Assembly (NCBI RefSeq): GCF_030272615.1
Contig: NC_081406.1
Location: 143,087,041-143,151,040 of the forward strand
Direction: 5' to 3'
From: Cryptomeria japonica
Lineage: Eukaryota; Streptophyta; Pinopsida; Cupressales; Cupressaceae
Length of the DNA stretch: 64,000 nt
Below are positions 55,271-64,000 of the stretch, one piece after another (position 1 is the stretch's first letter; each line of letters starts with the position of its first letter). The position numbers and the translations under genes are program-made. The notes under the pieces were generated by a model. The model worked only from the letters and a program-made list of their open reading frames with translations, was not told the DNA's origin and searched no databases.

Positions 55271-57262
55271 TTCTCTTTGGACCCTCTCCAAGGACAGGAC
55301 CTATAATGAGATTTTCGTTCTGGACCCTCTCCAAGGACAAGACCTATAATGAGATTTTCGCTTTGGACCCTCTCAAAGGGTCAGGAGCGAATTTTGTATT
55401 TTGCACAAATTCTTCACTTTCTCATCATTTTTCTTTACTTCAATTATCTCCAAGGCATGATAACATCCTAGTTGAGGTTCCTAGGCATGAAATTATTCCA
55501 TTCCTCAAGCAAAAGGGAGGGTCTTATGAAAATTCGTTATGGACCCTCTGCAAGGATAGGCCCTATAATCAAATTCGCTCTAGACCCTTTGGAAGGGTCA
55601 AGAGCGAAATTTTGTTTTTCTAGACTCAATTTACATTCAACTTGCCTTGGACTTAACTTTTCACCCTCACCTTATCAAGATCAAGTCAATTCGCCTTCAA
55701 AAACTATTGGGAATGAATTAGTTCAAAGGTTTGAGCAAGGTATAATGCTTCATGAAGAAATTCGCTCTAGACCCTTTGGAAGGGTCAGGAGCGAATTTTG
55801 GTAAATAGGGCTTAGGCATTGATAAAATTTCCTCTTAGCTTGCTTGTTTAGCTTCAAACCATCTTAGGAAAAGACCTTAAGGGAAATTTTCTTTAAAATT
55901 GGGAGGAAAGTACATGTTTTTGAGAAATTCGCTCTCGACCCTTTGGAAGGGTCAGGAGTGTTCTAGGCCCAATTCTTCCTTCTTTTCATTCATCTTGCTT
56001 TAGACTTGTCCATTTGAATCTTTTTCTTTCCATGCATGACCACCATTCAATGTCCCTAGTGAGGAATTAAGTCTTTTGGAGGATTTCTCTCGGGACCCTT
56101 TGGAAGGGTCAAGAGCTTAGAAGAAATTCACTTTGGACCCTTTAAAAGGGTCGGGAGTGAAATTTATCATTTAGTCTCAATTCCATCACTTCCTTTGCTC
56201 CAATACACTTCTCAAGGCAAGTGTACATCAATCCTCTTTCCACCATGCCATAGGAGCAAAAAAATTGACCAAATCAAGGAACCAATATGGGTTTTAGGAG
56301 AATTTGCTTTGGACCCTTTGGAAGGGTTAGGAGTGAAATTTGTCTTTTAACTCCATTCAACTTCTTTCCAAACCTCCCTCTATCATCCTCAAGTGAATTT
56401 GCCCTCAATTTAGCTTAAAACAAGATCTTTTGGGTGCATTGGGTGAAATAGGGAGTCCTTCTAAGGATTTCGCTTTAGACCCTTTGGAAGGGTCAGGAGC
56501 GAAATTTTCTTTCCTGGACTCAACTTGACTTAGACTTGTCTTTTCCACCCTTACCCTATCAAGATCAAGTCAATTGCCTTCAAAAATTTTTGGGAATGGA
56601 TTAGTTCAAAGGTTTGAGCAAGGTACAAGGCTTCTTGAAGAAATTCGCTCTGGACCCTTTGGAAGGATCAGGAGTGAATTTGCTCCTTTAGGCTCAATTC
56701 ACACTTTATTTTACTTATAAATTTTCCTTAGACTTGAACTTTGATCCTTTCCTTTCCATACTTAAGCCAATTTACCCTCAACGTGATGTCCACTCAATGT
56801 TTTGGGGGAGAAATTAAGCCTTTTCTAAGGATTTCACTTTGAACCCTTTCAAAGGGTCAGGAGTGAATTTTGTACTCTTGGTCAAATTCCTAACTCTTTC
56901 AAGGGCTAAGGGCATTCATCTGGATCTCAAATTCACTTTAAGTCATTAATCCTCCTCCAATCACCATGGAAACAAGGTTTATGATGAAAATTAGGAGCAA
57001 GGAAGGAGATCCCAAGGAAATTCGCTTTGGACCCTTTGGAAGGGTCAAGAGCGAATTTTGAAGGATTGATCTTAAATATTCAAACTTCACCTTCACTCAT
57101 GTTGCCCTGGCCTTAGAACATGTTAATAAAACACCTTAAGGAGGCGCCTAGTTCAAAATGTTGGATCAAAAGCACATCCTGACAATTTTGCTTAGGTGCC
57201 TTTGGAAGGACATGGCCTAAAGAGGAATTTTTCTCTGGACCATTTGGAAAGGTCAGGAGCGA
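55271..57262. repeat. Array of ~16 hairpin motifs, 35 bp each
   Basis: The unit is a near-perfect dyad: TTCGCTCTAGACCC, then TTTGGAA, then GGGTCAGGAGCGAA. Copies start near 55271, 55314, 55356, 55534, 55574, 55760, 55925, 56081, 56126, 56304, 56467, 56641, 56831, 57018, 57186 and 57225. Spacing is mostly 150-220 bases, with a few close pairs. The sequence between copies is not repeated. Confidence 0.9.
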
Positions 57263-57656
57263 AATTGAGGTTCTCACTCAAATTCCTCATTGTCCATGAT
57301 CAAAAATTTTCTCAACCTAATGTCCAAGGCGTCTTTGACTTGACTCAATGGCATAGGTCTCAAAAGGCAAGACTCCTAGCATGATACAATGACTTCCTCA
57401 AATTCAATCAAACTCAACCTTACAAACAAGACCCAGGCCTAACCAAGGGGAGGGTTTCAAAGAGACCCTGACCTGGACCACTTATTGACCCACTTCAATT
57501 CAAATAGACCCTTCTATCTCCAATGATCTCTTTGGCAACTCTCCAATGCAAAGATTAATAATCAAGAACCTAAAAGACTAAGCTAGGGAGACTAACCCTA
57601 GAAAGCAAAAAGAAGGGGTCCCCATTTGCAATGGGGCTATGTGTGAATACGTCACA

Positions 57657-58371
57657 ATAGATATTAAGTAATATGAAATGACTCACTCAATTGCTACTTT
57701 AGAAGAGAGATAAAAATAAGAAAAACACATAAATTTGTCAATCACAATTGAGTTGAAGACAATCCAACCCTAGCAGGAAAATATAAAATTTTCCCTATCA
57801 TGATTTGGTTTCTATTGTCAAATTTGTTAGCTGCAAATATTATATTAGTTCCCTCAAAATGGACATTTGATTGCAAAATCAACATAGAGTACCATCCATT
57901 GAAGAAATCTCAATATACAAGTTTAATAGATAACTGAAAGTATGGATTGTCATAAGTCATTTTTGACATATCAGAGAAATAATGATTTGTATGTGACAAA
58001 CACCCTTACACCTATTTTTATAGATTTATATTTATAATGTAAAAATTCTAAAATATTTTATTTTACCTATAAAATCATAAAAAATGTTTTAAATTGTGGA
58101 TAATTTTCAAGTAAAATTTTAAATGGTGAAAAATAATCTTCAATAATGCTTCGATCCAAACTATCATAACTAGAATTATAACAAACATTACCAAAGTAAC
58201 TTTCTCACCCTTGCAAGAAATAATTGCTCTATACATAAATAACACTAAAATTAATACAAAAATATCAATTTCTAGAGCTAGGATATATATATCCAAGAGT
58301 GATTTTGAATGGCTGGCACTCACCAAGACATGAGAACTATGCCACCCTAGAAATAATAAAAGAATCATCAT
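57657..58371. other. Intergenic DNA, no gene seen
   Basis: No recognisable frame. The stretch 58075..58371 is the out-of-frame tail of the PPR pseudogene or unrelated AT-rich DNA. Confidence 0.4.
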
Positions 58372-58992
58372 TTACAAAGTCCTTTATTTTTTGCATTTGA
58401 CCAACTTCAACCAACCATTCAAGTTTTCAGATAGTTGAATCACCTAGAGCACAACCTTCTTTCTTCATTTGATCCATCACCCAAAACATTTTTTCAAGGT
58501 CATGTCTTTCACCAAAGGTGTGTAATAATACATTGTATGTTACAACATCTGGAACTTAATCCTTTGTTCTCATCTCATTCAGAATCGAGAGAGCCATGTC
58601 AAGTTTGTTTTCCTTGCACAGAGAACCAATCAATATACTATAGGTTACAACATTCAGAGCGATACCAACCACTTTCATGTTTGAAAAATACTTCAAGGCC
58701 TTATCAAATTCACCAATTTTGCAATGGCCATCGATCAGACAGCTATAAGTGACAACATCAGTAGTCAAGCCTTCATATAGCAACTTAGTAAAGAGTGAAT
58801 ATGCTCTAGAAAAATCTCATGTCTTGCACAAGCCATCAATGACTTTGTTGTATGTCACTTCATTAGGTTTCAAATCCCTTGATGCCATCTCCTCTAAAAT
58901 ATTTCCTACCATCTTCATTTCTCATGTTCTACAGAATGCACATATTAGTGTACTATATGTAATTACATCAAGAAGATGTCCCCTATTTTTAT
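58372..58992 (-). pseudogene. PPR protein pseudogene, P class
   Basis: Minus-strand translation gives successive ~35-residue pentatricopeptide repeats: VITYSTLICAFC, KPNEVTYNKVIDGLCKT, TTDVVTYSCLIDGHCKIGEF, LNVVTYSILIGSLCKENKLD and VPDVVTYNVLLHTFGE. PPR proteins bind organelle RNA and act in editing, splicing or stability. Stops occur within repeats 1, 2 and after repeat 4 (KD*VPDVV). There is no start, no targeting peptide and no further repeats either side, so this is a dead fragment of a larger gene. The repeats end near a KEGCAL..STI motif at ~58430, typical of the last repeats. Confidence 0.85.
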
Positions 58993-59335
58993 AATTAGGA
59001 ATTCAGAATTAGAAGTAGTTTAGGTGTTGGAAAATTTCTAGAACTTGGTTGAAGGTCATTCCAGATCTTTTTCATTGCATTTTCATGTTAATGTAGCTGG
59101 AAGCAATTTGATGTAAGTAAAATCAGACATTTAGTGTGACAAATCTACTAAATAATTGTCCTCATTCAAAGGTGAATATATGAACTTCAATTTGATTTCC
59201 TATTTACTTCAATTGTTTTCTTTCATATGATGAATGTTTGATGTCCTTTTGTTTCATATTATGCGATTCAAAATATTTTTCTATGGTTTGTAATTTACAT
59301 TGCGATCTTTCTTTCACCTATCCTACCTTCTCCCA
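58993..59335. other. Intergenic DNA, no gene seen
   Basis: No domain or repeat recognised. Confidence 0.35.
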
Positions 59336-59530
59336 TTATACTTATCTATCTAATTTATCTATCTCTTTCTCTTTTTCTTTCTATATCATTTTATCTTTAT
59401 CTCTCCCTCCATCTCTTCCTCTCTATCTATCTACCTCTCTATTTGTATCTATCCCTCTACCTCTCTCCATCTCACCATCTATTTATCTCCCTCTTCTTCT
59501 CCCCTCTATCTTCATCTCTACTTCTATCTA
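59336..59530. repeat. CT-rich low-complexity tract
   Basis: Runs of TATCTATCTCT, CTCTCCCTCCATC and similar phrases make up ~190 bases. Confidence 0.9.
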
Positions 59531-59869
59531 TTCTAAACTAGCCATGTACTATTGGTTGGAACTTGACGCCAACATCTCTTGTTAATATATGTTTTTTAGT
59601 TATTATTAAAACTAATCATCTGATACATAAATAATTGCCAAATTTAATATAAGGGGTTTTTATTTACATTGTTATTGCATGACACTTTGTCCTGTTGCAA
59701 CTATAGGAATGTCTTGCTACTTATGAAAATTGATGATTATTCTTCAAGATGCAAAAGAGTCATAAAAAATATGCACCATAAAAACTTCAATAAATTTATT
59801 ATTCTTTTAAGGAAAAATATTTTCCAATAGGTTCAATATCTTATTCAACTTATAAGGGATCATCCATCT

Positions 59870-60470
59870 TTTGTTTGAATACATATTTATTGGATAATTT
59901 ACAACTATTGTGTCAAATAAGCACTCCTTTGACCATTATGATTTGATGGATGTTCACACCATATTATGAATGGTCATTTTTTCTTAAGCTTGTAGGATGC
60001 TAGCAAATATTATGGAGACTAGCTTTGCACCTTCTAATTGCATTTTGATAAAAAAATTTAAGACCTTTTCAACTAAATCATTTTTTTCACATATACAACA
60101 ATTATCACATTCTATGAGACCACATTTCTTTGGGTATTTTACCAAAAATCCTTAAAGCCTTGTCAAGAACACAATTCTATTCATATCTCGCAATTATGGT
60201 ATTCCATGAGCCTAAACTTTCTTAAGCATTTATCAAGCAGTTCATATGCCTTTTGTATTCTCCAGCAGTTAAAATAAATATATATTACAACATTTAAAAC
60301 TACAACATTTGACAAAATTCCACTTTCCACTATGTTTTCTTGGATCTTCATACCTTTTTCTAAAGCTCCATTTTGGCACAAGTTATTAGAATATTAGCAA
60401 AGATAATGGAATTTGGCTTTAAAATTACCCTTTGTATTTGATCAAAAAACATTAGTGCCTTTTGAACATT
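59870..60470 (-). pseudogene. PPR protein pseudogene, PLS class
   Basis: Minus-strand pieces follow the plant PLS-type PPR pattern: FFDQIQRVILKPNSIIFANI, then after a frameshift ALEKGMKIQENIVESGILSN and RIQKAYELLDKC, then KALRIFGKIPKEM and LVEKVLNFFIKMQLEGAKLV..IIFASIL. Expected phrases such as KPNSITFASILPACA and VVANALIDMYAKCG are clearly behind them. Several stops and shifts break it. It is a different PPR class from the one at 58372, so the two are not parts of one gene. Confidence 0.8.
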
Positions 60471-60487
60471 ACCCTTTTTATCATGCA

Positions 60488-60935
60488 AATGAATGCACAT
60501 CATATGTTGTTGGGAAGACCAGACAATATGATAGGACAATAATTTATGATGGAAGAAATAATAGTTATATTGTAATCCTAAATGGGAAAAAGAATATCAT
60601 GAAACTTGTAGAGGAGAATCATAAGAGTGAAGCATGTGCTAATGCTATAATTTTTTTAGCATACAAAATATTTTTTTCAGATGGATTGTGGCATGAAAAT
60701 ATGGTTTTTGCATTAATCCCAAAGAAGAGTGGCATCCAGGAAGCATAGAATGCCATCACAAAGGAGGAGGAATCATTGTAGAGTAAAAAAATTGAATTAT
60801 TGATGAAATATCAAGATATTGTATCGAAGAATGTGTCAAAAGGATTATTGCCAATCTAGACTATCAACCATCACATGATATCATACCTAGAGCAAGTTTT
60901 CCAAACAAAGTAGCATGTAGGATGATACTAGTAGA
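60488..60935 (+). pseudogene. Chromovirus protease-linker fragment
   Basis: The frame gives HHMLLGRP in one frame and GKTRQYDRTIIYDGRNNSYI in another, the LLGRPW-QYDR block of a Ty3/Gypsy protease, followed by NMVFALIPKKSG and LLMKYQDIVSKN as in the linker of the chromovirus at 29700 and 35050. RT is absent. Its left edge lies directly against the PLS-type PPR pseudogene. Confidence 0.75.
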
Positions 60936-61619
60936 AAATGTAAAGTGGAACAATACTTCACCATAATATAATGGCAACAAAAAAGTGAAAATTAACAACA
61001 CAAGAAGAAAATCTCACAACTGTAATGGTGAAAATTAACTTAGGATTGCAACATAGAAGGGAGAAACAACTAAATCAATTTCACTTGGGAAACATTACAT
61101 TCAAAAGAGGAAGGGAATCCACTAGATTCAATCACAAGTCAGATAAGGACTGAATACTGAATGGATTTAATTAATTTTGATTTGTTCTTTTGTAAGTTGA
61201 AATGTTGAATTAAGGTAAAATGCTGAAAAATGAAGGTAAAACAAAGAAAATAGTGAGCTACAGACACGAGATTTTCACATGCACTTGGAAGCAGTATATG
61301 CAGTTTCAGATCTGATCCTCAAAAAAGCTCCAAAAATGTTGGGACTGTGGTGGTGGGCGCCCTGGTCCTACTTTTTCACAAGCCGAAAAGGGTTGATTCA
61401 TCTATGCAAATAATGGTTATTGTGAAGATTACAGCTTCGTACTTGTTTCCTACACACAGAAAGAGGGGGAAAAGGTTGGGAATAGGGGCTTGCCTTAGGT
61501 CACACTCCAATTTTGGAATTAACCATGAAATTGAAATAAATGTAATTGAAATGAATGTAATTGAAATGATTGTAATGAAAGATTCTTCTTTTGAGGGAGA
61601 TGTTGAATTATGATTAAAA
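60936..61619. other. No gene supported; probable outer part of a minus LTR element
   Basis: Frames are short. ATTGAAATGAATGTA repeats occur near 61530..61570. The region may be the U5 end of the LTR at 61620..62206. Confidence 0.35.
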
Positions 61620-62206
61620 ATTGAATGATGATACCTCCTTATGAAGTTTTGCTTGCCTCCACATAGAAATAGGGTTTATGAAGTCTTCAACAAAATAGGA
61701 TGAATGATGTCTTCTTCAATCCTTCAATCTTGACTTTACTGGTACACTAAGGATTGAAGGAAGACTAAAAATGCTCAATTTCTCTTGAGTGATTGAATGA
61801 TTGATCTCATGTATGCTTTCTTGATTGTTGGCTATTCAAATGAGAGGGGAAAACCTCCTCATATACTTGCCTCTTGGGAAAATTAACTAATTTTCCGACA
61901 TGAGCCGACATAGAGAGGGGAATCCCGCTCATTTTGGAAATGCTAAAATGGGTTTAAAGATGGCCCAATTTAGGGAGGACCAAGGCATGGCACCTTGGTA
62001 CTAGCGAGGACCAAGGTGCTAAACCCTGGTCCTACCCTTATTTGGGTTAGGATTAAGGTGCATAATAAGTGGAAAATCAAGGTTTGTGTCATTTATGAGG
62101 TGTATGAGCATAATTAGGTCTTGAAACAGGCCAAGGGGTGCAAACACTAAAGTGAAGACCCAAATGTGGTCAAAATTGCAAAGGGGTGCAATTTTAGGAT
62201 GCTACA
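61620..62206 (-). repeat. 3' LTR of a minus-strand retrotransposon (left end uncertain)
   Basis: The minus strand starts TGTAGCATCCTAAAATTGCA at 62206, directly after a purine-rich AAAGTGGGGGCTAAA. Paired CCTTGGTCCT phrases recur inside. The CA end lies at or beyond 61620; I could not fix it because the other LTR is outside the window. Confidence 0.6.
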
Positions 62207-62221
62207 TTTAGCCCCCACTTT
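62207..62221 (-). other. Polypurine tract of the minus-strand element
   Basis: Minus strand AAAGTGGGGGCTAAA, ending at the LTR start. This fixes the orientation: the internal region lies to the right. Confidence 0.6.
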
Positions 62222-63057
62222 AGCAAGAGTATGAAGTCAATCATACTCTTGATAAAGTACAAAGGGTTCACATTGAAAAACTTTCACCAATTCATCAAGG
62301 AGGCAAGGTACAACAAGCCCCCAGTGGACTTTAGGATCTCACAACTTTGATAATAAGATAAAAGGGACATTATGAGAGAAAAAGAGAGAGAAAGATGACT
62401 ACAAACTAATAAATTTTTCTTACTATGAGTCATGAAAAGAAAGATACCAAAAATTATAAAGAGAAAGACAAAGTTTGCTAAATAAATTTAAGTATCAAGA
62501 TATGCAAGAGATAAAATCATTGAGTGGAGTGTATACCCCCACATTAAAGTGATTGTGTACGCCTTATCAGAAGCAATTGATTTAAGGTGGGATACACCCA
62601 AAAAAACAATCACGTTATCATGATAATAAGCCCACAAGTGAGGACAAACTAAAGGATAATGATAACAAAACATAAAACATAAATATGCATAGAACTGTCC
62701 TCATCCTCCAAAGAAAGAAAACCACCATGGAAGAAAGGCACATGTGTCTTTTGAGTCAACATAGGAGAGACCCAAAAGAGATCTATATGCTTTGCATCAT
62801 CCTCAAGTAGACAATACTAGGGACAACAAATAGAAGAATTGAGAGAGAAATAGAAGATCACAAACAAGAAAGAGAGGAGAGAGAAAGAGAGAGAATCTAC
62901 GATGCTAATGAAGCTAATCAAGCATGTCATCCTCTCCCCGATCTTGTTGATCATTGTTTTGGGAAGTTTGACAACACACAAGAGGAGTGACATTGAGCAC
63001 AATAGATGGAGCTATCACAAGTTCCAAACAAGGACCATGCTCTAATGATAAGTCACT
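62222..63057 (-). other. 3' untranslated region of the minus-strand element
   Basis: No gene seen. AGAGAGAAAGA purine runs at 62370 and 62840..62890. Confidence 0.4.
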
Positions 63058-64000
63058 TTATTTGTTACTTGGAGCTAGGATTAATGCTTTTGAAAATATC
63101 TCAGATAAATCACTGTCAACATCAACATATTCATATTGATCATAAAAAATATTAGGATCAACATTTTCATCATTAACAACATTCTCACCTATTTCTTCAT
63201 CCAGATTAACAAAAATAGGAGCTCTAATAGGAATAGAACTTGAACCATCATTTGTCTTAATCATTTTGTGTCTTGGAGAATTTGGTTGAACATCTTGATT
63301 AGGAGATGGTTGAGAAAATGTTATTATGTCATGAGTTGGTGTCTTTGGAGAATAAATGGTTTGGGAAGCAAGTTCACGAGCTCTAGCACAACATCTCTAT
63401 CTATATTATCTCGCACAATGGTTTCTTTTAGTTTTAGTTGAAGGTTGTGAAGGTTTAGGTTCATCGGGTATAGGCTTATTTTTTTGTTTTAAGGAAGGAT
63501 GCATAGGAGAGGATATTTTAGATTGAACAATAGGAGAGTTTGATTACTTTCCTTTGTAAGATGTAGGAGGTGGAACTACACCATACAAAGGAGGAATAGG
63601 AGGTGTAGGAAAGAGACTAGGTCCATCATGAAGAGGAGGAATAGGTCTATCCTTAGGAGGAATAATACGTTTGGCCTTAGGAGGAGAAATAGGCTGATGT
63701 TTACGAGGAAGAGTTTTTCTATCCTTGGGAGGAAGAATAGACTCATCCTTAAGAGAAGGAATAGATCCTTCTTTAGGAGAAAGAATATCACTTTCCTTAA
63801 GAGGAAGGATAGACTTATCCATAAGAAGAGCCACATGATTATCAACTGGAGGAAGATTAAGTGTTGGATTTCTAGGCTTACTCAAGGATAAAATCATCTC
63901 ATTTTTCCATTTTTGATATGATTTAAGGAGAGCATCACTTCTAGGTTGAAAAGGTTGGAATTGGTTAAACCAAAAATAATCAAGACAAACATCTCCATGC
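63058..64000 (-). pseudogene. Proline/lysine-rich ORF of the minus-strand element (runs off window)
   Basis: The minus-strand frame is open at the window edge (CLDYFWFNQFQPFQPRSDA, LLKSYQKWKNE) and continues NPTLNLPPVDNHVALLMDKS. Then come about ten degenerate 11-13-residue units such as SILPPKD, SIPSLKDE, RIIPPKDRPIPP, and a Pro-rich end (PIPPLYGVVPPP). TAA at 63544 and two stops near 63400 interrupt it, after which the same frame gives SQPSPNQDVQPNSPRH, IPIRAPIFVNLDEEIGENVV and DQYEYVDVDSDLSEIFS to TAA at 63058. It lies upstream of a polypurine tract and LTR, so it belongs to that element, but I do not recognise the protein; no retroviral enzyme motif is visible. Confidence 0.55.

Larger units (their letters stand above)
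54100..57656 (-). mobile_element. Long LTR-like sequence, minus orientation
   Basis: The minus strand starts TGTGACGTATTCACACATAG then CCCCATTGCAAATGG, like 50703. A TATA box lies at 54570..54563. Most of the U3 part is an array of hairpin motifs (55271..57262). The left limit is approximate. The two LTR-like units face each other, so they are not the two LTRs of one element. Confidence 0.55.

Noticed and set aside
55271-57262. Heat-shock elements (TTC..GAA) in the palindromes
   Set aside because: TTC and GAA occur at the arm ends, but the 5-bp alternating spacing of true heat-shock elements is not kept.
60413-60748. A 111-codon gene from 60413
   Set aside because: Its first part is the reverse of PPR sequence and the rest is an out-of-frame protease scrap; the frame crosses a junction.
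63544-63897. Plus-strand Arg/Asn-rich frame over the same stretch
   Set aside because: It is the complement of the Pro/Lys repeat ORF, which extends further, stays open to the window edge and lies in the direction set by the polypurine tract.

Overview
The window looks like intergenic DNA from a large, AT-rich plant nuclear genome. A gymnosperm is my best guess, from the nested old LTR retrotransposons, CACTA and TIR transposon relics, a tRNA-derived SINE and decayed PPR genes. No host gene appears intact. The species assignment is inference only.

Left part (1-17.2 kb). A complete 16-kb Ty3/Gypsy element of Tat type (1239..17201) has ~780-bp LTRs, a PBS, a PPT and a perfect AGAAT target-site duplication. 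It has cut an older LTR remnant in two. It encodes gag, protease, a G-patch-like linker, RT, RNase H, a second (archaeal-type) RNase H and integrase, all broken by stops and frameshifts. A long 3' region carries, on the opposite strand, a two-exon plant mobile domain (PMD) gene with a plausible TATA box of its own. Two unusual repeat families sit in this element: 20-bp-period CGTCTGTG arrays, and GGTGAAAA stem-loops whose stems covary.

Middle (17.2-38.8 kb). Duplicated AT-rich DNA comes first, then a dinucleotide tract, a minus-strand SINE with 12-bp target duplications and a 39-bp minisatellite. A chromovirus follows, in the order LTR, internal, LTR, truncated internal (27327..35285). It ends abruptly against a CACTA-type DUF4216 fragment, followed by a 102-bp tandem array and ~300-bp repeats.

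Right-centre (38.8-48.5 kb). A 9.7-kb DNA transposon is bounded by matching inverted ends and a candidate 4-bp AAAG duplication. It carries a rightward multi-exon gene with zinc-type cysteine clusters, a leftward HTH-containing transposase-like gene, subterminal motifs in opposite orientation at the two ends, and 1.5 kb of GA-rich DNA. I cannot place its superfamily firmly; it is the best candidate for something undescribed.

Right end (48.5-64 kb). Two related long LTR-like sequences face each other. One carries ~85-bp repeats, the other about 16 copies of a 35-bp near-perfect palindrome spaced mostly ~150-220 bp. Two PPR pseudogenes (P class and PLS class), a chromovirus protease scrap, and the 3' end of a minus-strand LTR element with a proline/lysine-rich ORF running off the window complete the region. 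The ORFs that remain recognisable are transposon or pseudogene fragments; many stops sit where TGG, CAG or CGA is expected, as cytosine-methylation decay would produce.
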